Source: Eubacterium sp. AB3007 (GTDB lineage Bacteria > Bacillota > Clostridia > Peptostreptococcales > Anaerovoracaceae). Taken from it: a stretch of DNA of 64,000 nucleotides. How positions within the stretch are numbered: the stretch's first letter is position 1; each line of letters starts with the position of its first letter. This document shows positions 25,916 to 34,119 of this stretch, piece by piece. Under the pieces are notes generated by a model that was given only the letters and a program-made list of their open reading frames with translations, made no database searches and had not been told where the DNA came from. Position numbers and translations under genes: made by a program. The stretch spans positions 2,237,753 to 2,301,752 of the forward strand of contig NZ_JIAD01000001.1 in the NCBI RefSeq assembly GCF_000688015.1, written 5' to 3'.

Positions 25916-26656
25916 ATGAGTGAAGAGATTAGAAAGGCAGTCCACAGTATTCCGTACGAGATGGTCAGAGAGATGGAGCTGGAGCATCCTGAGGATGTGC
26001 TGAAGGCTTTTGAGGGATTTGAACATCTGATGATGCGGTACGAATCTGCGATCAGAGAGGTTCGCACCAAATTGGAAATACTGAATGCAGAGTTGTCATT
26101 GCTGTATGATGACAGTCCGATCTCATCCATCAACTCCAGACTGAAAAAACCGCAGAGTATCTACGAGAAACTTCTCCGACAGGGGAACGATGTGAGCCTG
26201 CAGTCCATCGAAGAGAACCTGAATGATGTAGCAGGAATCCGTGTGATCTGTTCCTTCGTCGACGATATCTACAAAGTCGCCAGGATGCTGGTACGGCAGG
26301 ACGACATCACGCTGATCGAGGTAAAAGACTACATCAGAAATCCAAAGCCCAACGGTTATCGCAGCTACCACATGATCCTGGAGGTACCCGTGTTCTTCAC
26401 TGCAGAGACCCGTCCCATGCGCGTAGAGGTACAGATCCGCACAGTGGCCATGGATTTCTGGGCCAGCCTGGAGCATCAGATCCGCTACAAAAAAGGTCTG
26501 CCCCAGAAACTTCAGGACGAGATATTTGCCGATCTGAAGTACTGTGCAGACACCATTACAGATACTGACCGCAGGATGCAGGAGATCCGCATCAAGGCCG
26601 GGACACGGAAGCTTCAGGATCCTTCGGATCCACAAACACCGTGCGATTGTGAGTGA
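25916..26656 (+). CDS. relQ: Small alarmone synthetase (RelQ/YjbM-like (p)ppGpp synthetase)
   Basis: 246 residues. A lone RelA/SpoT synthetase domain (about 45-190; SRLKKPQSIYEKLLRQG, IRVICSFVDDIYKVARMLVRQ, YRSYHMILEVP, VEVQIRTVAMDFWASLEHQIRYKKG) without the hydrolase or TGS domains, as in tetrameric SAS enzymes that transfer pyrophosphate from ATP to GDP/GTP. ATG 25916 follows AGGAG by 6 bases; GTG 25913 is possible. Its last 65 bases overlap the convergent rqcH gene. Confidence 0.93.
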   Translation: MSEEIRKAVHSIPYEMVREMELEHPEDVLKAFEGFEHLMMRYESAIREVRTKLEILNAELSLLYDDSPISSINSRLKKPQSIYEKLLRQGNDVSLQSIEENLNDVAGIRVICSFVDDIYKVARMLVRQDDITLIEVKDYIRNPKPNGYRSYHMILEVPVFFTAETRPMRVEVQIRTVAMDFWASLEHQIRYKKGLPQKLQDEIFADLKYCADTITDTDRRMQEIRIKAGTRKLQDPSDPQTPCDCE

Positions 26657-28283
26657 AGATCACCATGCCGGGCTTGGCTCCATTAGGTTTCTTCACATAG
26701 CGGACACGTACATAGTCCACCGGCACATTTCCGGAGCTGCGCGCCTTGCTGAAAAACGCTGCGATGGAAGCCGCTTCGTAGATGGCTGTTTCTGTGATCT
26801 CGCCACCCTCCGTGCGGACGATGACGTGAGAGCCCGGAATGTCCTTTGTGTGCAGCCAATAGTCCGTCTTGGCCGCCATCTGCAGTGTCAGTGCGTCATT
26901 TTCTTTATTGTTTCGTCCCACCAGCACCTGGAATCCATCGCTGGTGGTATATACTCTTGGGTCCGGTTTGAACCGTTTGTTCTTGCGGGGTCCTTTTTGT
27001 TTTCGACGCCGTAGAAATCCGGTCTCTTCCAGTTCTTCCCGCAATGCCTCGATTTCCCGAATGCTCCCGGTATTGTTCAGATAGGTGAGCACGGATTCCA
27101 GATACTCGATGCTCCCGCGGTTCTCTTCCAGTTGGATCTTCTTTTCGTGGATAGCGGTCTTTGCCTTCCCGTAGCGCTTGAAATAGTTCTGCGCATTCTT
27201 GTTGGGAGAGTAGCGCGGATCCAGAGGGATCTTCACCTGGCTGCCGTCATAGTAGTTGGTGACTTCTATTTCCTTCATCCCCGGGCGCAGTAGGTGCATA
27301 TTCGCAGTCAGAAGCTCCCCGTAAAGGCGCAGAGGTTCCGAATTCTCCGCTGTCAGAAGATCCTCCTTCAGGCGCTGATCCTTCAGGTAGTGTTTGTCCA
27401 AAGCTGCGGATACTGCTCTGACAAGGTCGTGGGACTTCTGTCGTGCCCGGTTGGAGGACTGCTTGTTTTCAAAGAAAAAGGTGAGCGCATGGCTCAGGGT
27501 GTCGAAGGTCCGCACCTCACAGGTATCTTCGAATTCAGTGAGCGGCATGATGTGATACTCCCGGGGCGTTCCTTCCGCGTCCAGATAGACCCGGGGCACA
27601 AAGCCTCCGGCTTCGATCTCTTCCATTACACTGCGGAGCACCTTTTCCCGGTCTTCCTGTGCAGCCAAATGCCTGGCAACAGCGGGAGACAGACCGCCGA
27701 TGCAGGCCAGCACTGCCTTTCCGGTGGAGCCTGCGTTTTGCAGATCCTCTCTGGTCGCTTCCTTATAGGGGATCTTGTCCTGGGCAGGGGGGTATTGGTA
27801 GAGTTTCCCCGGAAGAAGTTGTCTCGCCCGGTTGACATCGATGGATACACGCTTGATACTGTCAATGATCTTTCCGGAAGACATATCCACCAATACGATA
27901 TTGCTATGCTTTCCCATGATCTCAAAGATCAGCTTGCGAGAGACGGTGAAACCCAGTTCGTTCAGGGTTTCAAGGGAGAACTCGATGATCCGTTCCGCGT
28001 CCTTCTGGCAGATCTCAGTGATCCGGCCTCCGCGCAGATGCTTGCGCAAAAGCATGCAAAATGCTTGGGGCTGCGGTGGGTTGACCAGCCCCTCATCGAT
28101 GAGTCTGACGCAGGCACAGGCACTGTCCGTAGTAGCGTAAAGCCTGCGATTCCCGCTTCTGGTGTGAATATGAAAAACCAGCTCGTCGGATTCCGGCTGG
28201 TATACATTATCGATCTTGCCCAACAGGAGCGCATCCGAGAGTTCTCTCGTCATCGCCTGGGTGATGATTCCGTCGAACGCCAT
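26592..28283 (-). CDS. rqcH: Ribosome quality control protein RqcH (Rqc2/NEMF, FbpA-like)
   Basis: 563 residues. NFACT-N domain (MAFDGIITQAMTRELSDALLLGKIDNVYQP), helix-hairpin-helix and coiled-coil middle (about 180-430), then the NFACT-R domain (about 440-540; VLVGRNNKENDALTLQMAAKTDYWLHTKDIPGSHVIVR). Binds stalled 50S-peptidyl-tRNA complexes and directs C-terminal alanine tailing for degradation; homologues were once named fibronectin-binding proteins. ATG 28283 has GGAGGA upstream; extra in-frame codons before it are rejected. Convergent with relQ. Confidence 0.94.
   Translation of the reverse strand: MAFDGIITQAMTRELSDALLLGKIDNVYQPESDELVFHIHTRSGNRRLYATTDSACACVRLIDEGLVNPPQPQAFCMLLRKHLRGGRITEICQKDAERIIEFSLETLNELGFTVSRKLIFEIMGKHSNIVLVDMSSGKIIDSIKRVSIDVNRARQLLPGKLYQYPPAQDKIPYKEATREDLQNAGSTGKAVLACIGGLSPAVARHLAAQEDREKVLRSVMEEIEAGGFVPRVYLDAEGTPREYHIMPLTEFEDTCEVRTFDTLSHALTFFFENKQSSNRARQKSHDLVRAVSAALDKHYLKDQRLKEDLLTAENSEPLRLYGELLTANMHLLRPGMKEIEVTNYYDGSQVKIPLDPRYSPNKNAQNYFKRYGKAKTAIHEKKIQLEENRGSIEYLESVLTYLNNTGSIREIEALREELEETGFLRRRKQKGPRKNKRFKPDPRVYTTSDGFQVLVGRNNKENDALTLQMAAKTDYWLHTKDIPGSHVIVRTEGGEITETAIYEAASIAAFFSKARSSGNVPVDYVRVRYVKKPNGAKPGMVIFTHNRTVFVDPKDPEASVSRP
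26617..26631. repeat. Inverted repeat in the relQ/rqcH 3' overlap
   Basis: GGATCC-TTC-GGATCC, a symmetric hairpin inside the convergent overlap. No T tract follows on either strand, so it is not a classical terminator. Confidence 0.5.
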
Positions 28284-28420
28284 AGCAGTTCCTCCTTCTC
28301 CAACGATTGTACCTTTGGGAAATTGGTTTGTCAATGCATGGGCTTTGTGTTACAATGAAAAGGATGGGTCAGAGAGGAGTGGCGAAGACGAAAACCCCGT
28401 GGACCCGCAGGAGGAACAGA

Positions 28421-29305
28421 ATGATCAAGAGTATGACAGGCTTCGGCCGGGGAGAGCACAGCGATGGAAAGCGCGCTGTCACGGTCGAAATCAAATCCGT
28501 GAATCACAGATACTGCGATATATCCATCCGTATGCCCCGCAGATACATGTTTGCAGAGGAAGCCATCAAGAAAGCCATCAAAAAACATGTTACCAGAGGG
28601 AAACTGGATGTATCTGTCATGGTGGACACGCTTACTGAGGCAGATGTCCTCGTGAAACTGAACAAGCCGATCGCGGAGCAGTACATCCGGAATCTGGAGA
28701 TGCTCCAGGACGAGTACGCGCTGAGCGGTGAGATCGATGTGCGGTTGATCGCACAGATGCCGGATGTGCTGAAGCAGGTGCCGGCGGTAGAGGATGAGGA
28801 CGAGATGCTCCGGTGTTTTCTGGCGGCAACAGATGAAGCGACCAACGCATTAGACGAGATGCGGTGTACGGAGGGAGAGAAGCTTGCGGAGGATCTTCTC
28901 ATGCGGGCGGACCTCATCAGTGACATCGTGGATCAGATCGAGGAGATGGCGGAAGAGGTCCCTGTCCTCTACGCGCAGCGACTGAGGGAGCGGATCAGCG
29001 AGCTTTTGGATGGGACGGTGGGGATCCCTGAGGATAAGATCGCTGTGGAAGCGGCCATCTTTGCCGACAAAGCCAATATTACTGAAGAACTGACCAGGCT
29101 CAGAAGCCACATGTCCCAGATGAAAGAGATTATCGGCCACGGTCGGGGGACAGAGGGAAAGAAACTTGACTTTCTGGTTCAGGAGATGAACCGGGAGGCG
29201 AATACCATCGGATCCAAAGCCAACAATATTGACATTACGAACCGCATGCTGCAGATCAAGGCTGAGGTCGAGAAGATTCGTGAACAGGTGCAGAATATAG
29301 AATAA
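28421..29305 (+). CDS. yicC: YicC family endoribonuclease-like protein
   Basis: 294 residues. YicC-N domain beginning MIKSMTGFGRGE and C-terminal DUF1732 (KLDFLVQEMNREANTIGSKA). Members are hexameric RNases or stress-related RNA-binding proteins. ATG 28421 has AGGAGG; the longer frame from 28307 is upstream DNA. Followed by guanylate kinase as in many Bacillota; the usual intervening remA gene is absent. Confidence 0.93.
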   Translation: MIKSMTGFGRGEHSDGKRAVTVEIKSVNHRYCDISIRMPRRYMFAEEAIKKAIKKHVTRGKLDVSVMVDTLTEADVLVKLNKPIAEQYIRNLEMLQDEYALSGEIDVRLIAQMPDVLKQVPAVEDEDEMLRCFLAATDEATNALDEMRCTEGEKLAEDLLMRADLISDIVDQIEEMAEEVPVLYAQRLRERISELLDGTVGIPEDKIAVEAAIFADKANITEELTRLRSHMSQMKEIIGHGRGTEGKKLDFLVQEMNREANTIGSKANNIDITNRMLQIKAEVEKIREQVQNIE

Positions 29306-29308
29306 TGC

Positions 29309-29337
29309 TTGCTCATAACCAGAATAAATGGTATAAT
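29309..29337 (+). promoter_or_regulatory. Promoter before gmk
   Basis: TTGCTC (29309-29314), 17-bp spacer, TATAAT (29332-29337), directly after the yicC stop and 36 bp before gmk. Confidence 0.6.
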
Positions 29338-29372
29338 ATATTTTCGCTAACAGACGAAATAATGAGAGGGAC

Positions 29373-30008
29373 ATGCACATGGACACAAGACAGCTGACAG
29401 GAAAGTTGTTCGTCATATCGGGGCCTTCAGGAGCGGGCAAGGGAACCATCATCAAACGACTGATGACGGACAGCGATCCGGACAGGATCGTGCTTTCCAC
29501 ATCCATGACGACCAGAGCGCCTCGAGAGGGCGAGGTTGACGGAGTGAGTTATTACTTCGTCAGCATGGAGGAGTTTCAGGCCCTGGTAGAAGAGGGTGGT
29601 TTTCTGGAGCACGCGCAGGTCTACCAGAACTGCTATGGCACACCGAAGGCGCCGGTGATCGAGAATCTGGCGCGTGGGATCGATGTGATCCTGGAAATCG
29701 ATATCCAGGGTGCGCTGGCCGTGAAGGAGAGTTATCCTGAAGGGATATTCATCTTCATCCTTCCCCCTTCTATGACCGAACTGAGGAAGCGCATTACGGG
29801 GCGAGGAACGGAGAGTCCGGAGATTATCGATATGCGGCTGTCTAAGGTCATGCAGGAGGTTGCTTATATCGAAGAGTACGATTACTGCGTGGTCAATGGA
29901 GAGGTCGAGGAAGCGGCATCCCGAGTGCGATCCATCATGACTGCAGAGCACTCGCGAGTGACAGAGAATGTTCACGAGATCATCGACAGATACAAGGAGG
30001 AGATTTAA
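29373..30008 (+). CDS. gmk: Guanylate kinase
   Basis: 211 residues. Phosphorylates GMP to GDP. P-loop SGPSGAGKGT near residue 16, STSMTTRAPREGEVDGVSYYF for GMP binding, and LEIDIQGA. ATG 29373 or 29379 are both acceptable after GAGAGGG. One base before rpoZ. Confidence 0.96.
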   Translation: MHMDTRQLTGKLFVISGPSGAGKGTIIKRLMTDSDPDRIVLSTSMTTRAPREGEVDGVSYYFVSMEEFQALVEEGGFLEHAQVYQNCYGTPKAPVIENLARGIDVILEIDIQGALAVKESYPEGIFIFILPPSMTELRKRITGRGTESPEIIDMRLSKVMQEVAYIEEYDYCVVNGEVEEAASRVRSIMTAEHSRVTENVHEIIDRYKEEI

Positions 30009-30362
30009 ATGTTATATCCGTCAATCAATAAGATCAGAAAGAAGGCTGATAGTCGGTACACGTTGGTGATCCTTGCTGCCAAGAGAGCCAGAGACATCAT
30101 CGACGGGAAGCCTGCACTGACAGAGGACTCCGTCAACAGACCGGTCTCCATCGCAGCTCACGAGATCGCAGAGGATCTCATCACTTATGTGCGGGACGGT
30201 GAGGATTCTATCGTCGAGGAAGAGCCGGAAGGCATGGAAGTAATTGAGATGGAACCGGAGGCAGGGGAGACTGTTGAAGGATTGGAACCGGACGAAGAGG
30301 CTGTGACCGAGGGAACCGAAGGGGATGAGGAAACTCCAGAGGTAGTTGAGGTAGAAGAATAA
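30009..30362 (+). CDS. rpoZ: RNA polymerase omega subunit with acidic C-terminal tail
   Basis: 117 residues. The omega fold is in the first 65 (YPSINKIRKKADSRYTLVILAAKRARDI, PVSIAAHEIAEDLITY). The remaining 50 residues are almost all glutamate, glycine and valine, making an unusually long acidic tail. Stabilises the beta' subunit. Coupled to gmk. Confidence 0.93.
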   Translation: MLYPSINKIRKKADSRYTLVILAAKRARDIIDGKPALTEDSVNRPVSIAAHEIAEDLITYVRDGEDSIVEEEPEGMEVIEMEPEAGETVEGLEPDEEAVTEGTEGDEETPEVVEVEE

Positions 30363-30403
30363 ATACCTTTTTTGTCAAAAACTGTAGAAAAGTACGGATT
30401 TTA

Positions 30404-30427
30404 CCCCCTTTTTTCAGGGGGTTTTGT
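30404..30427 (+). terminator. Terminator after rpoZ
   Basis: CCCCC - TTTTTTCA - GGGGG followed by TTTTG. Short but GC-rich stem just before the LytTR gene; its T-rich end runs into a TATAAT (30428-30433). Confidence 0.6.
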
Positions 30428-30487
30428 TATAATTATAAGGGAATAGTCGGGTGCGATCGTTTGACTAGAAAAAGGGGGATTATCAAA

Positions 30488-30907
30488 ATGAAGACATTCG
30501 ATGAGATTTCTGTTCATGACTCAAATACTGCAGCACAGGAGGATGGATATCTCCCAGTCGTAAACAGGTCGATCAGCATATGCATTCCTCTCATGGAGAT
30601 CCTCTACATACAGAGAGATTCCAGAACGATCACAGTCATCACCGGAAATGGAGAATACCGGTATTACGAGAAGATGGATAATGTGCTTCGCTTTCTAAAC
30701 GGACATTTTTACCAGAGTTTGCAGGGTTTGGTGGTGAATCTGCATTCGATTCGGGAAATGAGAGATCAGTGTATCCGGTTTTCCAACGGAAGGACGATCA
30801 AGATCTCATATAAGGCCTACTGCCGCACCAGGCAGGTCTACAGCAACTATATTTTGAATGGGCGGAAATGCTTTGTGCTCGAGAGAGAGACAGACCGGCC
30901 GAAATAA
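30488..30907 (+). CDS. Stand-alone LytTR DNA-binding domain protein
   Basis: 139 residues. The LytTR domain covers about 28-125 (MEILYIQRDSRTITVITGNGEYRYYEKMDNVLRFLNGHFYQS, VNLHSIREMRDQCIRFSNGRTIKISYKAY). No receiver domain or membrane segment, so it cannot act as a classical response regulator; it may sense something else or act with a partner encoded elsewhere. ATG 30488 follows AAAAAGGGGG. It stands alone between rpoZ and rpsB. Confidence 0.85.
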   Translation: MKTFDEISVHDSNTAAQEDGYLPVVNRSISICIPLMEILYIQRDSRTITVITGNGEYRYYEKMDNVLRFLNGHFYQSLQGLVVNLHSIREMRDQCIRFSNGRTIKISYKAYCRTRQVYSNYILNGRKCFVLERETDRPK

Positions 30908-30940
30908 GAGAAAATGTCCGAAAGATATTTAAATTTATAC

Positions 30941-30969
30941 TTGATATGAAGGCTCATATCTTGTATAAT
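30941..30969 (+). promoter_or_regulatory. rpsB-tsf promoter with inverted repeat
   Basis: TTGATA (30941-30946), 17-bp spacer, TATAAT (30964-30969). The inverted repeat GATATGA-AGGC-TCATATC occupies 30943-30960, the same 7-4-7 geometry as in the ylxM promoter. Confidence 0.75.
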
Positions 30970-30977
30970 TGATTTTG

Positions 30978-31074
30978 GTTCGACTTCTGAACCATGCAAT
31001 CAATTATCACACCCGACTATCCGCATTCTGGTGCCGCAAGGGCGGTTTGGATGTTGCGCGGTTCGGGTGGGTGG
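30978..31074 (+). promoter_or_regulatory. Structured 5' leader of rpsB (possible S2 autoregulatory element)
   Basis: About 120 nt lie between the promoter and the rpsB start. Hairpin GGTTC/GAACC (30978-30994). A second, nested element: CACCCGA (31010-31016) with TCGGGTG (31063-31069), enclosing CCGCA with TGCGCGG and GCCGC-AAG-GGCGG. No T tract, so control would be at translation if any. Confidence 0.5.
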
Positions 31075-31096
31075 AAAAAACCAGGAGGATTTAGAA

Positions 31097-31864
31097 ATGG
31101 CAGTAGTTTCAATGAAACAGTTACTGGAAGCAGGTGTTCATTTCGGACATCAGACCAGAAGATGGAACCCTAAGATGAAGGACTATATCTTCACAGAGAG
31201 AAACGGGATCTACATCATCGACCTGCAGAAGACCGTCAAGAAGATCGACGAGGCCTATGCTTTCATGAAGGAAGTCGGAGAGTCCGGCAAGCCGGTTCTG
31301 TTCGTAGGAACCAAGAAGCAGGCACAGAATGCGATCCACGATGAGGCTATGCGCTGCGGACAGTACTTTGTTAACCAGAGATGGCTGGGTGGTATGCTGA
31401 CCAACTACAAGACCATCAGCGGCAGAATCAAGAGACTGAACGACATCGAGAAGATGGAAGAGGATGGCACTTTTGAGAAGCTGTCCAAGAAGGAAGTTAT
31501 CAAGCTGAGAGCAGAGCACGACAAGCTGCAGAAGTTCCTGGGCGGTATCAGAGATATGAAGGGCATGCCGGGGGCACTGTTCATCGTAGATCCTAAGAAA
31601 GAGAAGATCGCCGTTAAGGAAGCTCGTAAGCTCAACATCCCTGTTGTTGGTATTGTTGACACCAACTGTGATCCGGATGACGTGGATTATGTGATCCCTG
31701 CCAATGATGACGCTATCAGAGCAGTCAAGCTGATCGCCAGCAAGATGGCAGATGCCGTGATCGAGGGTAACCAGGGCGAGAGCTTCGATGAGATGGAGGA
31801 GCAGGCAGTAGCAGAGGCTCCTACTGACATCGAGGAAGTCGCTGCAGAGAGCACAGAAGAGTAA
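31097..31864 (+). CDS. rpsB: 30S ribosomal protein S2
   Basis: 255 residues. Clear S2 ([40 protein letters not shown]). The C-terminal 25 residues are acidic. ATG 31097 after CCAGGAGG. Classic rpsB-tsf pair. Confidence 0.97.
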   Translation: MAVVSMKQLLEAGVHFGHQTRRWNPKMKDYIFTERNGIYIIDLQKTVKKIDEAYAFMKEVGESGKPVLFVGTKKQAQNAIHDEAMRCGQYFVNQRWLGGMLTNYKTISGRIKRLNDIEKMEEDGTFEKLSKKEVIKLRAEHDKLQKFLGGIRDMKGMPGALFIVDPKKEKIAVKEARKLNIPVVGIVDTNCDPDDVDYVIPANDDAIRAVKLIASKMADAVIEGNQGESFDEMEEQAVAEAPTDIEEVAAESTEE

Positions 31865-31882
31865 TTGAAAGGAACAGGAACC

Positions 31883-32797
31883 ATGGCAGTAACTGCAAAA
31901 TTAGTAAAGGAATTAAGAGATAAGACCGGTGCCGGTATGATGGACTGCAAGAAGGCACTGATGGAGACGGACGGCGACATCGACAAGGCGATCGACGTGC
32001 TTCGTGAGAAGGGGCTGTCCAAGGCAGCCAAGAAGGCAGATAGAATCGCCGCAGAGGGGTTGGTTCGTCTGGCTTTCTCCGAGGATCATAAGGAAGCCGC
32101 TATTGTCGAGGTCAACTCCGAGACAGACTTTGTGGCTAAGAACCCAGAGTTTATTGAATTCGTAGAGAAACTCGCTGAGAAGGCTCTGGAAGTTGAAAGT
32201 GAAGATATGGACGCATTCATGGCGATGGATTTCTTCGGTGAGGGTACCGTGCAGGAGGCTCTGACTGCCAAGATCGCCAAGATCGGTGAGAACATGAACA
32301 TCCGCCGCATCCAGAAGCTGAACACCGAGGGCACTGTGTACACCGGTTATATGCACAACGGTGGACTCATCGGCGTTATCGTCGGCATCAAGACCGACGC
32401 TGCAGCTGACGAGATCAACGTAGCTGCGAAGGATGTAGCCATGCAGGTGGCATCCATGAGCCCGAAGTTCGTCAACGAGACCGAGGTGGATCAGGCATGG
32501 CTGGCTAACGAGACCGAGATCGCCAAGCAGCAGCTGCTGAACGAGGGCAAGAAACCTGAGCTGCTGGATCGCATCATCCCTGGCAAGATCAAGGCTATCC
32601 TGAAGGATGTCTGCCTGGTAGACCAGAAGTTCGTCAAGGACAGCGATCTGACCGTCGGCGAGTATGTAGCTAACGTTGCCAAGGAACTGGGCAAGGACAT
32701 GACCGTCACTGAGATGGTACGTTTCGAGGTCGGTGAAGGCATCGAGAAGAAGGAAGAGGACTTCGCTGCTGAGGTAGCTGCACAGATGAACAAGTAA
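31883..32797 (+). CDS. tsf: Elongation factor Ts
   Basis: 304 residues. Nucleotide exchange factor for EF-Tu. UBA-like N-terminus with LRDKTGAGMMDCKKAL, then the EF-Ts core (VEVNSETDFVAKN). ATG 31883 with GAAAGGAACAGGA upstream. 18 bp after rpsB. Confidence 0.97.
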   Translation: MAVTAKLVKELRDKTGAGMMDCKKALMETDGDIDKAIDVLREKGLSKAAKKADRIAAEGLVRLAFSEDHKEAAIVEVNSETDFVAKNPEFIEFVEKLAEKALEVESEDMDAFMAMDFFGEGTVQEALTAKIAKIGENMNIRRIQKLNTEGTVYTGYMHNGGLIGVIVGIKTDAAADEINVAAKDVAMQVASMSPKFVNETEVDQAWLANETEIAKQQLLNEGKKPELLDRIIPGKIKAILKDVCLVDQKFVKDSDLTVGEYVANVAKELGKDMTVTEMVRFEVGEGIEKKEEDFAAEVAAQMNK

Positions 32798-32829
32798 TCA
32801 TTTGCTGAAATTTCGTTTGGGAAACCTTG

Positions 32830-32864
32830 AAAGCCTTGGGAATACTGCATTTCCAGGGCTTTTT
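32830..32864 (+). terminator. Terminator of rpsB-tsf
   Basis: AAAGCC...GGAA pairs with TTCC...GGCTTT (32830-32862), followed by TTTTGCTT. Confidence 0.75.
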
Positions 32865-33231
32865 GCTTGTCCTAACTCGGCGACTGGCAAGCGGAGCGAA
32901 GTCAGAGCCGTGGTAGGCCAGCCGCCAGAGCGGTCGAAATCTTTGATTTCGGGCACCGCGGGACGGTGACCGTTTCCGGATAGTATCCGCAACGTATCGC
33001 AGATTATCGTATCTTATCCCCGGTTTTGGTCTTTTTTTGGCCTTCTGACCCCGGGGTCAAATCCCGAAAAAAATTTCGCCTGCTTCTTTCGGATTTTTTG
33101 CAAATATGACGCATATCATTTCGTGTTATAGAGTAGAGGTTGTCACAGGAGATGCTCCTGGGAAATGACGGTAAGTATGTTCCGATTAGTTTCATATAGT
33201 TAAAGTGGTCCTTGCCATATGCAGGCATACA
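32865..33231. other. Non-coding stretch between tsf and the first SAM riboswitch
   Basis: About 370 bp with no credible gene. It holds a GC-rich segment (32880-32990), a 14-bp perfect palindrome TGACCCCGGGGTCA (33046-33059), runs of T and A around 33030-33080, and a CAGGAG-ATG-CTCCTG hairpin (33148-33162). A 17-nt piece near 32914 (GGTAGGCCAGCCGCCAG) nearly recurs near 62711. No function can be assigned. Confidence 0.5.
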
Positions 33232-33260
33232 TGCTATAAGTTAAGTAACAAGTTAACTAG

Positions 33261-33345
33261 ACCATAAAGAGCACGTTAGGGACAGGCCCGATGACCGTGC
33301 AGCAACCTGCCTTAGTGGTAAGGTGCTAATGCCTGAGCGATGGGG
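33261..33345 (+). promoter_or_regulatory. SAM-I (S-box) riboswitch, copy 1
   Basis: S-box core features in order: AAAGAGCACG, GGGACAGGCCC with GATGA, GCAGCAACC, and GGTGCTAATGCC. P2 is GCACG/CGTGC and P1 is CCAT/ATGG. The 3' strand of P1 (GCGATGGGGAC) can also pair with the 5' strand of the downstream terminator, which predicts a SAM-dependent OFF switch by termination. The gene behind it encodes an N-formylglutamate amidohydrolase-like protein, an unusual S-box target. Confidence 0.9.
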
Positions 33346-33360
33346 ACGAGTTTTGAAGCA

Positions 33361-33388
33361 AAGTCCTATCGCAGCGATGGGACTTTTT
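33361..33388 (+). terminator. Riboswitch expression-platform terminator, copy 1
   Basis: AAGTCCTATC-GCAGC-GATGGGACTT then TTT. The 5' arm overlaps the predicted antiterminator partner. Confidence 0.85.
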
Positions 33389-33432
33389 CTGTTGTTGTGC
33401 TCTTTGCGGATGAAAGAAGGGAGCACAGCAGA

Positions 33433-34119
33433 ATGAAACCAATACTGATACATGTGCCGCATGCGTCCATGTATATTCCGGAGGAGTACCGAAAGACAGC
33501 GCTGATCTCGCAGGAAGAACTGGAAGATGAGAACCATTTCATGTGTGATACCGGAGTTTTAGAACTGATTCCTCCTGCTTTTGCGAATAATACAGTCGTA
33601 TTTCCATATTCGAGACTGTATTGTGATGTGGAGCGGTTCCGTGACGGCAGCGAGCCGATGGAAGCGTATGGTATGGGATTCATCTATACCAGTGACAGTA
33701 GGGGCAGAGAAATGTTTTGTCCTACAACAGAACACAGAAAATCGGTGTCAGCAATTTATGACCGACATCACTCGAGATTGAATCGCAGGACAACAGAGAT
33801 ACTGAAAGAGCATGAGCGCTGTCTGATCATCGATCTACATTCCTTCAGCGATGAGACTGTAAATCGCCTGTTTGGGTGGACCGATTTCCCGGATGTGTGC
33901 ATAGGGACAGAGCCCGATTACTATTCAGAAGAACTTGTGAAGAGTATATGCTGCTTTTGCAGAAACCTGGGGCTGACAGTTGCTCTGAATTACCCATATC
34001 AGGGGTCACTGGTTCCGAATCAATACTACGGAAAGAAGAATACAGGAATCATATCAGTTATGCTGGAAATCAATAAGCGGGTTTTGAATAATAAGAAGTC
34101 GCTTTTCAGGCGACCGTGA
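33433..34119 (+). CDS. N-formylglutamate amidohydrolase family protein
   Basis: 228 residues. Metal-dependent amidohydrolase of the N-formylglutamate deformylase (HutG-like) family: ILIHVPHASMYIPEEYR at the N-terminus, ILIIDLHSF-like CLIIDLHSFSDE near 130 and NYPYQGSLVPNQYYG near 195 with LEINKRVL. No histidine-utilisation genes are nearby, so the real substrate may differ. ATG 33433 is preceded by AAGGGAG. It is the only intact gene visibly controlled by a SAM riboswitch here. A GTCGC/GCGAC hairpin overlaps its 3' end. Confidence 0.85.
   Translation: MKPILIHVPHASMYIPEEYRKTALISQEELEDENHFMCDTGVLELIPPAFANNTVVFPYSRLYCDVERFRDGSEPMEAYGMGFIYTSDSRGREMFCPTTEHRKSVSAIYDRHHSRLNRRTTEILKEHERCLIIDLHSFSDETVNRLFGWTDFPDVCIGTEPDYYSEELVKSICCFCRNLGLTVALNYPYQGSLVPNQYYGKKNTGIISVMLEINKRVLNNKKSLFRRP

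Larger units (their letters stand above)
33232..33388 (+). repeat. Direct repeat copy 1 (riboswitch plus terminator)
   Basis: About 157 bp that recurs at 38542-38700 with roughly eight substitutions. It includes the upstream segment ATAAGTTAAGTAACAAG, the riboswitch and the terminator. Confidence 0.9.

Noticed and set aside
33261-33345. A T-box leader
   Set aside because: No AGAGA...GGTGG(N)ACCGCG-type elements; the GGGAC-GGCCC, GCAACC and GGTGCTAAT series is that of the S-box.
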